Notes under the pieces: generated by a model
Told to the model about the DNA's origin: nothing
The model's database searches: none
What the model saw: only the letters and a program-made list of their open reading frames with translations
Made by a program: the position numbers and the translations under genes
DNA from: Thecamonas trahens ATCC 50062
Lineage: Eukaryota > Apusozoa > Apusomonadida > Apusomonadidae
DNA: 46,114 nucleotides
Direction: 5' to 3'
NCBI RefSeq assembly: GCF_000142905.1
Contig: NW_013657648.1
Coordinates: 105,090-151,203 of the forward strand
In this document: piece by piece, positions 19,383-31,000 of the stretch
How positions within the stretch are numbered: position 1 is the stretch's first letter
How the letters are laid out: each line of letters begins with the position of its first letter

Positions 19383-21530
19383 CTACGCCCCACTGCCTTC
19401 GATCTGCTGCTGCTCGTATGCGCTGTAGATGGCGTCGGCCTCGGCGAGGCGCACCTTGCACTCCTTGTACGCCTGGTACTGCGACTGAATGGGCGCCCGG
19501 TCCTCGACGTACTGGACTTTGCGCCCGTGCATGGCCATAAACTCAGACTGGTAGTGGTGGAGGAGCACCTGGAGCTTGCGCTTGCGGTCCTTGATGGTGA
19601 GGTAGAGCGCGTTGGTGGCCTTGGGAATCGAGGGGTTAAGCATGGGCGCCGTGACCGGGACAGCCGGGTCAAAGTGAGCAGAGACGGCGGCCTGCGCCGA
19701 GGCCGGCTTGGCTCCGCCCCGGCCGCCACCGCCGCCGCTTCCACCGCCGTCGGCGCTGCCGCCAGCCGAGCAAAGCGACTTGAGCTCGCGGTACCGCTCG
19801 TAGAGCGGGCGCATGACCTCTTTGTCAGCCTTTCGCGGCTGGACCCCGTGGCGGACTTCGTATGCCGAGTCGAACGCACGCAGCTCCTTCTTGATCAGCG
19901 ACTTTTCCGCCTCCTGCTCTGCCGTAGTCATCGCAAACACGTCCTCGGGCCGACCGGCGTCGGCGCGCGCCCTGGCCAGCCGCCGCAAGACAGTCGGCAG
20001 CGGGTCGGCAAGGTAGGCATCGATCTCAGAGTCCGGCTCGGGCTGCTGCGTCTCGCTGCTCCCGTTCCCGCCCCCACTCCCGCCGCTTGCTGCCGCAAAC
20101 GCTGCGGCAGCTGCTGCCGCCGGCTCTGCCACCTTGCTCCGAAGCGCTGCACTCGGCGACAGCGCCGCACCATGCTGTGCAAACCTTGCTCGTCCAAGGC
20201 GGCCCACCGGCGACGCTATCGACTCGACCGAGCCGGACTGGAGGGTGGCGAGAATGTTGGAAAACGACTGGAAGAGGGCGAGGGTGCCCTCGATGGGCGC
20301 CCACTCGCTCGGCAGTGGGTCGCGGTCGTGCCGCTTGGCAAACACCCGCTTGAACACCGTGATGTCGACATCAAGCTTGGCGATCTGGTCCTCGAGGTAT
20401 GGAATGTCTGCCCGGGTCCACTGGTACTCGGTCACGACAGGCGTCTCGACCTTGTCTGCGTTCTCACCCAGCGGAGTTTTGCCGCCACTAGTGCCATCTC
20501 CGTTGATGGCGTCCAGGCTCTCGCGCCGCTGTGCACGGCGGACGGCCTCGACCCGCGACCGTCGGTTACGTGGCGAGTTTTGCGGGCCGTGGACCCGGAG
20601 CTGCCGGGCGGAGCCGCCAGCGCCAGCCGCCACGCTCAGCTCCTGCGACGACGACTTGATCAAGTCTGCAATCGACGAGTTGAGCATCGAGTCGAGCGCC
20701 CGGCGCGTCGGCGACTGGATGCCCTCGGCGGCGGTACCGGCCTCGTCGGCGTCGTGTAGCAGCGACTCGTCGACCGAGTCGTTGGGCGAGTAGAGGGCCT
20801 CGCGCGAGGCAGCAGCAGCGGCGGCGGTGTCGCGCGGCGGCGACGCTGGAATCGGGTTGAACAGCGGCTCGTAGAGGGCAAAGATGTCGCGGGTGATGGC
20901 GTTACAGTACGCGATGTCGCGCATGATGGCGTCCTGGGTATTTTCGCGCGAGTGCAGCATGTTCTGGCCAAATACGGTGGCCATGTTGTCGATGCCCATC
21001 CGCGACGTCGCCTCGTCGCGGGCCATGACCACCGCAAGCTCGGCCACGTACTTGACCAGCTCGTAGTGCAGCGGCGGGAGCTTGCCCAGCGCCGCGGCGT
21101 AGGCCTCGATCTGGGCCTCACCGGCAGGCGCTTCATGGGCGGCAACAAAGTCGTCGTAGAGCGCAAAGGTGAGCGGCGGGACCGGGAGCTCGCGCAGGTA
21201 GAGCTTGAAGAGCGACGAGACGGCAAAGACGTCGTCGAGCTCGTCGAGCGCAGCATCGCCGGCCGTCTCAAACGCGCTCCGCAGCTCTTGCACCACGTCG
21301 TCGGCTCCCGGTACGCGGAAGACGCCCTCTGTGGCGGCATGGGCCTTGAGGTACTCCCCGCACCGCCACACCACATACGGCAGCCGAGAGAGGACGGTCT
21401 GTGGCGGCGGAGGCCCCAAGGTGACCGGCGCAGACGCCGCTTGCGAGGTCACCACCTCCACCAGCTCCACCCCAAACATGGCCTCGCCCTTGGCCGCCTT
21501 CTTGCGCTTCTTGCGCCGGAACATGCACAC
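19383..21530 (-). CDS. RhoGAP protein with FAM13-like C-terminal helical repeats
   Basis: 715 residues. GTPase-activating protein for a Rho-family GTPase. The start at 21530 gives a basic lead (FRRKKRKKAAK); a second Met (MFGVEL) at 21479 is possible. RhoGAP domain at residues about 45-210: the arginine finger is Arg72 in EGVFRVPG, the Lys109 and Arg113 pair lies in LFKLYLRELP, and Asn182 and Asn190 lie in IDNMATVFGQNML. The C-terminal half has three related helical segments with H-G-R/H-D-R and LYERYRELK patterns (TVFKRVFAKRHDRDPLPSEW; EKSLIKKELRAFDSAYEVRHG then VMRPLYERYRELK; LLHHYQSEFMAMHGRKVQ). The arrangement and the LYxRYRxxK motif resemble animal FAM13A/B. Between the halves lies a low-complexity Ser/Arg linker. 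Target GTPase and location are not deducible. Confidence 0.87.
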   Translation of the reverse strand: MCMFRRKKRKKAAKGEAMFGVELVEVVTSQAASAPVTLGPPPPQTVLSRLPYVVWRCGEYLKAHAATEGVFRVPGADDVVQELRSAFETAGDAALDELDDVFAVSSLFKLYLRELPVPPLTFALYDDFVAAHEAPAGEAQIEAYAAALGKLPPLHYELVKYVAELAVVMARDEATSRMGIDNMATVFGQNMLHSRENTQDAIMRDIAYCNAITRDIFALYEPLFNPIPASPPRDTAAAAAASREALYSPNDSVDESLLHDADEAGTAAEGIQSPTRRALDSMLNSSIADLIKSSSQELSVAAGAGGSARQLRVHGPQNSPRNRRSRVEAVRRAQRRESLDAINGDGTSGGKTPLGENADKVETPVVTEYQWTRADIPYLEDQIAKLDVDITVFKRVFAKRHDRDPLPSEWAPIEGTLALFQSFSNILATLQSGSVESIASPVGRLGRARFAQHGAALSPSAALRSKVAEPAAAAAAAFAAASGGSGGGNGSSETQQPEPDSEIDAYLADPLPTVLRRLARARADAGRPEDVFAMTTAEQEAEKSLIKKELRAFDSAYEVRHGVQPRKADKEVMRPLYERYRELKSLCSAGGSADGGGSGGGGGRGGAKPASAQAAVSAHFDPAVPVTAPMLNPSIPKATNALYLTIKDRKRKLQVLLHHYQSEFMAMHGRKVQYVEDRAPIQSQYQAYKECKVRLAEADAIYSAYEQQQIEGSGA

Positions 21531-22036
21531 GCGTCACGCTTGCTCCCGCTCTCTCTCCCGTTGCCTTGCCGGCTCTTGCGTCGGGTGTTCCCTAACCCGG
21601 TCTCCTCGCTCCTGCACTCCCCCCTCCCCCTCCCCCCCAACCGCTCCCCTCCCCTCCCTCCCTCCCCTCCCACCACTCCTCCTGTCCGCCCGCCAACCTC
21701 GGCACTTCCCGCCGCGCTGGGCGACCAGCCGACAAACCAAAAGCTCCAACCACCGCCGGGCAACGGTCAAAATTTTGGCAACCCATTTTACGACCGCACC
21801 CACCCCAACCCCTCCACCACATGACTACCACACACACTCCCTTATATTGAATGCGTTCATCCTATGCTGAAAATACCCGATCCCGTCTCGCTCTCGGAAG
21901 TCAAGCAGCATGAGGCTTGGTTAGTACTGTGGTGGGGACCACACGGGAATACCGAGTAACGCATTCTGTTTTCTTTTTGCCCAAACACACACCCTCCTTG
22001 CTTGCATGCACCACCGCTGACCCCACCATCGCCACA
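21531..22036. other. Intergenic region upstream of the RhoGAP gene, 506 bases
   Basis: Holds a C-rich tract (21617-21678), then a less GC-rich stretch (about 21765-21870) with AAAATTTTGG and TTATATTGAATG, and presumably the RhoGAP promoter (minus strand) and the 3' end of the CFAP54 transcript. No gene or conserved RNA is recognised. Confidence 0.5.
21617..21678. repeat. CCTCC/CCCT polypyrimidine tract
   Basis: Runs of four to seven C separated by single T or A. It is G-rich on the RhoGAP coding strand, about 90-150 bases before its start. Confidence 0.8.
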
Positions 22037-25000
22037 TCAATCATTTCTCGTTCGTCGGGCGCGAGCTGCCCTGCCATGCCGTGCTTCAGCCAAGACTTCG
22101 GCAAGCCAGATTGCAACGCTCGAGTTGACCGCAAGCGCACCCTGCTCGACATCCATTGCCCGTGCAAGGAGGTCCAGGTTCTTGGTGGTGAGTGACGGCG
22201 GCCGGAGATGGCCAAACTTGGCGCGGAACTTGGCCATCCGCGCGTCGATGTCCTCGCCTGTGCCCGGCCCTCCACCACCAGTCATCGCCGCTTCGAAGTC
22301 GTCGTTCGACGCCACATCGTCAGCGTCGACCACAGACATTGAGCGCAGCGAGTCGGACATGCGTGATGCAGCCTCCACCACCCGCCCGGTCTCATCGCGC
22401 TCGAGCGGCGAGGCAAACAGCTCGCAGATGGCCTGCAGCGTCGCTTGATACAGCGCAACCATCTCGACCGGAAACTCGATCTTTTTTCCACTGCGCCGCG
22501 CCGGCGACCGCTCGCCGGACCCGACCGACGACGCACCACTCAGAACACGCGTCCCGCGCTTGTGCGTCCGCCGCTTGCGCCCGCCACTCCCGCCGCGACC
22601 CTCCACCGTCGATCCACGTCGCCCGCCACTATCACCGGCTCCGCCGCCTCCTCCGCTCCCGCCGCCCAACTCGAGCGGCGACGGCCTGGCTGCCGCCTCC
22701 TTCGCCGCGGCGATCTCGAGACCCAGCTCGTGCTGCTGGACTTGGAACTTGAGCTGCGAGAGCAGCTGGTGGACCCGCGAGACACCCGAGAGCGGGAGCT
22801 CTACAGAGCCCGAGATCTGCCGCGTCACGCTTCGGCTCCGCCCGCCCACCCGCGAGCCCGCGCGCGAGCCCGCACGTGAGCCCGCGCGCGACCCGCNNNN
22901 NNNNNNNNNNNNNNNNNNNNNNNNNNNNNNNNNNNNNNNNNNNNNNNNNNNNNNNNNNNNNNNNNNNNNNNNNNNNNNNNNNNNNNNNNNNNNNNNCTGC
23001 GGCAGGGCTAGCGACGTCCGCCGCCGCTGGCCCACCAGGCCCAGCCGCGCCCCGACTCCGGTGGCCCCGGTCGCTCCGCGCGTCTTGCCGTGACCGCTCA
23101 CACGCTCCTCCTTCCGTCCACTGCCACCCTCGTCCTCGTCGTCGACAGAGACCACCGCGTGGATGACGTACAGCAGTCGCACCGGGAACATCCGCGCAGA
23201 GCGGTGGATCTTGGCCCGCGCCACGGCGCCGGCGAGAAATGCCTTCTCGTTCGCCACGTCGACACTCGTGTAGTGCGCGTCGGCCTCGTTGAGCCACTGG
23301 AAGCAGACCGTGCCACGGCTCGGCGCCCCGAACCCGTCTGCCGGCCCGCGCCCCACCAGCCAGTCAAGCGTCGAAAACGCAGGTGTGCACCCGTCGTCGT
23401 ACGGATCAAAGTGCTCCGAAAGGAAGCCGTGGACGTGGCCTAGCTTTTGCAGCAGCCGCGCGTTGAAAAACGGCACCAGGTTCTTCTCCCGTCGTAGCGA
23501 GAGAAAGTACGCCAACAGCTCAAACGACGACGGCTGTACCTCGGCCTCGGCCTCAGCCTCAGCCTCCCGCCGCCGCACCATCGCAATGTCTGACCGCACA
23601 AACGCCGGCAATGCCTGCACCTCTAACAGCTCCGTGTCCGTCCCCAGCCGCGTCGACAGCCGCGCCAGACTCGCCCGGCTCGCACCAATCGACGCCGCCA
23701 GCGAGAGCAGGCCAAAGAACTCATCGTCGCCGCTCCGCCCAGGCGCAAACGCCTCCACTTCCGACATGCTCTTCATCGCCCGGAGCACCGCAAGCGAGAG
23801 CACACTCGACCGCGCGTACTCAAAGTCAAAACCGGCGCCAGTCTGCGTCAGTTCGACTGCGTTGGCCAGTGCCCATCGCGCGAGCCTAAAGCATGCCCCG
23901 CGCACGTCGGTCTGCGGATACTTGGGCCCAGAAATGTGCTGCACCGTGTTCGTCTGCGTCAGCGTCCGCGTTGTGCGAGCCCGCGAGCCAGCTCGCGAGC
24001 CCGCCCGGGACAACGACCGCTCACCGCTACCCACACCGCCGCTCGCTGCAAGCGCGATGAGGTCGGTGATCGACCCACCGCGCCGCATCGCTGACGACCC
24101 AAACACCGCACCCTCGTCGTCCCAGTGCTCCAGCACTGCCACGAGCACACGCCCCATCACCCCATACAGTGCAACCTGCTCCGTCGTTTCGCGCGAGAGT
24201 GAGAGCGATGCCAGCTCCAGCGACTTGAGGCACGCACGCAGCGCAGAGTCTTGGTGGAGCAGCCGGTGGTACACAAACGCCACACGCGTCGAAACACGCA
24301 GCCCGACCGCAAGGTGGGGGTGGTATCGCCCAGCGCGTCCGGTCAGACCGAGCTGCGCTTCGCCGCCACTCTTGCCACCCGAGTGGTGGCGGAACGCGGC
24401 AAGGATCGCATCCAGCTCATCCGCGTCCATCCGCAGCACAGCGAGCGAGAGGTCATGAGCGCCCACATACGATCGCAGCGCGTCCACAGTTGTGTTGCGC
24501 GAGTACTGGATGTCGCCAAGGAGCGAGCAGGCATACACCCGAAGCTCCATCGGTAGCTCATCCTGCTCCACAAGCTGCTCCAAACACGCAATTCCGCCCT
24601 CCACATCGCCCTCCAGCACAGCAACAACCCCGGTCCACAGCATCAGTCGCGACTGTTGCACAAGGTCGCGAACAGACTTGGCGTCCATTAGCCCTTGAGC
24701 ACACTCGCGTCGCGCCTCGCTCACCCGTCCGCTCTGCACAAGCAGCCGCGCAAGCTGCGTTCGGCACCGCAGCCAGAGGCACACTCCGCTCACGTCCACA
24801 CCCACAACCTGCCGCACCTCGCTCGAACTGAAGCTACCAGACTCGGTCCCGCCGCTCTCGCCGCTCTCACCGTCGCTCCTCTCGGCAAGGTCGTCGCCAA
24901 GCTCGTACCTCTCGCGAGCAGGCGCTACAGAGGCAAACGCCTCAATCGCGGCCAGTGCAGCCCGCGTCGCACTCTCAGCACGCATCGAGTCGAGTCGCTC

Positions 25001-28000
25001 CTCGGCCACGGTTGCTAGCACAAGGTGCGCGCCTACCCGGGTGTTGCGGACGTAGAACGGCGAAAAGCCTGGCGCCTCGCGTGGGACATCTTCTCCAGCC
25101 ACTCGCTCGGCTTCGCCTGCCTCACCCAACCGGGTGAGCAGCGCTGTCGCCTGTGCCTCGGCACGTGTCAGCAGCCACGTATGCAGTGTCTCGGCCGCTG
25201 CCATCGGCACACGCATCTCTGCATACACATTTGCAGGATGGCTGGGTCCCGAGCTTTTGAGCTGCTTCACCACAGCCGCCGCTTGCGGTGCAGCCGCCCG
25301 CGCCGCAGCTGCCGCAGCTGCTGCCGAGGTTCCGGTCGTCGATCCCCGTCGTGCGCCACGCGCACCCGCCGCACGCCGCCGCCGCGTGCTTCCGCTCACA
25401 CCTGCATTCGAGCTCGTGCTCGCGCCCGAGCTGCTCTTGCTCGGCACCTCAGCCTCGGTCTCGGCGGCTGGCTCCCGCCCCGCCCGGCCATGGCCTGCCT
25501 TGCGGCTTGCACGCAGCGCTACCTGGACGGCGCTCATGTCGACCTGCTCCAGTGAGTGCACGCTGGCCACAAGCTTTTCCCACTCGCTCGCAGCCGACGG
25601 GCCACCGGACGCCTCGGGCGCCAGCCACTCCTTACCGACCGGATCGACGCCGAGCGCAAACAAAAGCACCTCGACATCGTCGCGTGCCTCTTCCGGGAGC
25701 AACGGCGCGCTCACCTGGCTGCCACCAACGCTGCGCGCCAGTTGCAGAAAGAGCTCAGACCGGACACCATCAAACTCGCTCGCGCATTGCCACCCGATCT
25801 TGGACCGCACCTCCGGCGGGACTACCACCGCCGCCAGCCGGTGCACAAGAAGTGCGTTCGGGACCCCATGCGGCGGTACCATCACGTTGTATGCACCCTC
25901 TAGGAAGCTCGCCTCGCCCGCGTCAAACGCGGCCTTGACACTAGCTGGCACTTCCGCGAGTGCAGCCTCCAGGAGCGGGCTCTCCAGCCCGGTCTCGCCC
26001 AGCGCCTCTTTCTCGTACTGCAGCCGACTCGCGACCGACGATCCCACCTGTGCAGTCGCACCAGGTAGGCCCTCGCCGCGCGCCAGTGCAAACAACACCG
26101 CCATCGCCTCGCCCATCCGCCCGAGCCCAACTAGCGCTCGCGCTTGCAGCAGCGCCGCCCGCGCCGCAAGCGTCGCGCTCGGACACACGTCACGCGTCAG
26201 ATACCGCAAAAGGACCACCACAGGCCCAGCCTCCACAAACGCCTCCTCCACCACCAGCACCGACGCCACAAACTCAAGCGCGCTCGCCACGTCCGGGCCA
26301 CTCGCAACATGCGGGTCTTCAAACGCGTTAGCCGGCAGAGACACGCCGTCAAACTCAAAGAACGCCGCCAGTCGCTGCGGATGTGTCGATGCGTGCTGAA
26401 ACAGCGTGCCGGCAAGCACTGCCCCGAGCAGGCACAGCTCCCGCCGCAGATGCATGTCATCGTATGCCACAAGCCGTGCCGTCTTGGCCACAATAACAAT
26501 GCCCAGCAGCGCAGAGCGCGGCATGTTGGCCAGGAACGCCGACGAGTCGGCACCTCCACTACCGCCATCCACAAGCTCCCGCAGCGCGACTCGCCATTTC
26601 TGGAACGCCTGGTGCGCCGAGAGCAGGTGGTCAAGTGCATCAAACCATGCTCCGGCCGCCTTGCTCACCTTGCCCTCGTTGAACAACACGTCGCCAAACT
26701 CGGAGAACGCCTGCGCAAGCAGAAACGGCTCCCGCTTCCGCTCAAGGTACTGGATGGTCTTGGTGTAGAGTCCGATAACGCGCTCAGCATCCACGTCCTC
26801 CACGGCGTGCACTGCCGCTGTCCCAAGAGCAGACTCGGCAAGGCCCGTGACCCGCCCGCGAATGTAACGCGCGGCCTCAATCCGCGCATGCGTTAGCCGT
26901 TTCTTCGCCAGCGACAAGTCGCGCTCAAGCTCGCCATACGCCCGGGAGTATGCCTCCGCCTCGGCACGGTGACCGAGCGCCGCACTTGCCTCAACAAGCA
27001 GCGGCAGGAGCGAGATGGCAAAGCTACCGTCGGTCAGCGAGTTGACCAGCGAGCCGACCTCGACCACCCGCGCCATCCGCCCGGCGCTGAACGCCATCTG
27101 CAGCGCAAGGTGCATGAAGCGCATGACTTCGTCAATGTCGAGCTCGCTCGGCTCAATACTTTCAAACCATGCCGGCTCCGGCGCAAGCGACGAGTCGGTC
27201 GTCGCTCCCGACGCAACAGACTGCTCGCCATCGTCGTGCCATACCGCAGACCGCGAGCCGGTCACATGCCGCAGCGTCGCCGGAAGCCTCGTACCACCAA
27301 GCACAGAGCCGCCACTCCTCACATGTGCCAACAGCTCGCATAGCACATACGCGGCCGACAGCAGCGCGTCAGCTACACATCCTGCTGTGGCAGGCGAGAC
27401 AAGTCCCGGCACAAGCAACTGCACGCTGTTGCGCAGGGCGCGGCACGCGTTGAGCAGCACAATCCACGATGACGACCGCTCAGCAAGTACCGCGGCCCGC
27501 TGGAGACACGCAGTCACATCCTGGACTGTCGGCACGCCGGCCTCCGCCTCGCTCTCGAGGGCGGCCACCGCAAACGAGCCCGCACTGGGTGCTCCCGAGC
27601 CTGTCACCCCACCGCTACTCGAACCACTGCGCTGTGTGCCAGTTCGCGACGACGATCGCTTGGTGGTTGACGACCCAGGGGCGTCACCGTTCGGCTTGCT
27701 TGGTGACCCGACTTTGGCCTTCCATGCGGTGAGGTCGTATGGGTCGAGCGTATGGTCAGCGTCGACCGCTGACTGTCTCTCATCCGCGGCAACGACCCGC
27801 CCGCTTTCTTTGCAGAGCGTGACAACCACGTCCGCCTCGAGCTCAACAATAGTGCCAAGCGAGGCGAGCGAGAACCACTTGTCCCATCCACGACCATCGC
27901 TTGCGTCGGCAGCAGCCACTTCAGCGGGGCGCGCGAGCGCAGACACCACAGGCGCGCGCACAGGCTGCGGAGCGTCGACCTCGTCAGGCTTCTTGATAGC

Positions 28001-31000
28001 AGCCGGCACCGCCTCGCCCTTGCGCGAGGCGGCCATGCTGCCGCCGCCACTACCCGAGCGCGAGCCGCGCACTCGCCGTGATGAGGTCACAGGCCCCCCC
28101 AGCTGGCTGGTCGACGACCCGAGGTTGCCGTCCGAGCCACCGCCCGCAACGCCTGTCCGTGCATCAGCCTCGCGCCAGAACTGTACCGCCGACGCCGGTG
28201 GCTGTGGCATGGTAGCCGCCTGCCGTGCCCTCGTTGCGAGTGCAAGCTTGGCCAGCCCATGGACCATGCTCAACTCGGCCCGCCACGGCGCCTCGCCAGC
28301 CCGCAGCGTGCGCCACTCTCGCCGCTGCCGCGACCGCTGCAAGAAGAGCGGAATGTAGACTTGCAGTTGCCGGACTGCGGCCTCGCGGGCAGCGATCGCT
28401 TCTTGAGTCATAATCTCGTCGTCGAGGCCCGCGCCGATGTCGGCAGCGGCGGCATGGCTTGAGCTTCCGTGCGAGCTCCGCTTGTGTCCGCCGCTTGTCG
28501 GCGCCTTGCTAAGCGTCTCGCGCGCGAGCTCGTGTGTCCGTGCGTGCTCCGCCTCAACCGCCGCGTCGCGAGCCGCCAGCGTGGCGCGAACGGCGTCGCA
28601 GATGCTGTTTGCCAGGGCAGCGTCGCCGCTCGCCAGAACCCGCCGCGCGAGCCGCGCACCAAACTCGACGTACCGCGGATGGTCCACAAACCGGCTCTGC
28701 AGCTCGACAAAGAGTTCTTTGGACGGCGAGCTCGCCACCGCCTTGAGCAGCCCGGCCACGACGTCCTCATCGCGCGCACCGAGCTCCGATGCCCGGTATA
28801 GCACAGAGAGTGTCGGAACGGCACCGATCTGAAAGTAGTACTCCTCAAGGGCGCGAACTACCGGAGGGAGCTCAGCGGCGATGGGGACGACATCCGCAGA
28901 AGGCGGCGGGTCTCCGCTGCCGCGCTGGTTATCGATAAGATTACTTGCACTCGAGCTGTGGTCGTCTCGCCCGCCCCGGCGGCCCCGCGACCGCGCACCG
29001 CGCGCGCCGCCAGACGCCTCCCGGCGCTCGTTCCGGTCGCGGCGAGTAGAGCCTCGCGGCTGCTCGGCGACGCTGCCACCGGCTTTGCCTGACGAGCCCG
29101 GGCGTCGCGGCTCGGGAGTCTTCTCCGGTGCCATGCTGTTGTACACCCGCGCGTCACGCGACTGCTCGAGTGAAGCCAGGTACGCCGCCGCTGCAAACTC
29201 GCCAGCATCAAGCAGCGCATTAGTCACATGGAACGCGATCGGCTTGCGGACCTCGAGCAGCTGGTCGAGGTGCTCGGCGAGAATGGGTGCATTGAGCGGC
29301 AGCGCAAGCATGGCGTCGTATACCCGCAGCAGAAACGCAAGCAGCACCGGGGGGTACGGCTTACGCTCGAGGAGCGGCGCAAGTGCGTTAAACGTCCGCA
29401 CCGCAGCCTCGGTAACGAGCGCATAGTCGGAGACCAGCGTGCCAAGCTGGATTCCAAACAGCAGGTTCGACGCAGTCTGCAGTCGGTACAACTCGGACGA
29501 GAGGAGCGGGAGCGACGAGCCCGGGGCGTCCGAGCCAGCCGCTGCTGCTCGGGTTGTCTGCATTCGGGCCTCGGTCAGCCGCAGCTCGCGGGTGTCGAGC
29601 TCGGCGAGCCGGAACAGCGCGAGCGCAAACGAGCGCAGCAGAGATTCGGACGCCGACGCCACAACGTGCGGGACAAGTGCTCCCGGGTGGATGCTGTCAT
29701 CGGCACGAGAGGGGGCAAGTGAGCCGTCCGACGCCGTGAACGCTCCCGAGGACTTGTCGAGCGCGCCACCCAGCTCCGAGTTGGCGGTTGTGTTGAGGAG
29801 GCCGATGCCGGCCGAGCCACCACTGCCGGCGTCAGGCGTATCGAACGAGACAAAGCGGGCAAAGAGCTTGGCCGCCGCGTCACGAGTTGGCCCGTACGCC
29901 CGCAGCACAAACGCTGTCTCCACAAACTCGGTCCAGATGTAGTCAAGCGGTAGCGGCATGCAGGTGACCAGCTCACCAGTCGACGCCGATACCGCGCCCG
30001 AGACAAGATTGCCACTCGCGTCCTCGGCCGCCATGGCAAAAGCGTAGCCGGTGTTGGCCTTGAGGTTGCGAACAACAAAGAGCGGCGGCGGCGCGCCGGC
30101 CTTGGTTGCAATCCGCACCCCGGTCCCCTCCAGCTCAGTGTTGGAGGCCGCGACCGCAGTGCCGGCGCCAAACGGCTTGCCGTACAGCACATAGGAGGCG
30201 ATGGCCGACGCGTCAAACGCCGACTCGTCGAGCCGCGGCGGCCGGAGCGCCATCGACGTCGAAGTGCGGTAGACAAGGAGAGGCGGCGGAAGGACCGGCT
30301 TGCCGCGCACGCTGCGGCTCTTGGTAGGTGACGATCCGTACGAGCCGCTGGGATCGTGGACCGCATACAGCATGGCCTTTTCGGCCTCGCGTGCCGCCTC
30401 GAGCGTCGATGCCGCCTCCTGCAGGAGCGACCGCTGCTCGCGCTTCGACTGGTGGACCTTGGCCAGTTCCATCAGAACAACGGCGCGCCGGTACAGGTTC
30501 TTACCAGTCTCACCAAGGAGCCGCGCCTCAACAACCAGGTTGTACTCGCTCGAAGCAACCATCGAGAGCGAGCCGCCAGTGACCGAGCGGAGCGAGTTGA
30601 ACGATGCCGACTGCTGGATGACCCGCGCTTGCGCCTGCGAGCTTGATCCGCGCTTGCCCGACGAAGGGACCGAGGTGCCCTTGCCGCTGGCGCCGCGCTT
30701 GCCGGACCGCAGCGTTCCGCCGTCGGTCGACGCAAACGTCGAGAACGAGTGGATCGAGCCGATGGTTGAGCCGGTCGCCCCACCCTTGCCGTGTTGCGCC
30801 GGCAGCGCCTGGATGCCGACCGCGAGCGTTGCCCGCGTGTACAGAATGATGAGGTCCACCTCGAGTGTGCCCAGCCGCTGCAGGTAGAGCGGGAGCGGCT
30901 GATCGGGACCCAGGGTCGGTGCGTCCATCGACATCGACAGCGTCGGGTGTGACTGTGAGACAAGCAGTGCCTTTGAGCTGTTGATTGCCGCTAGCGCCGG

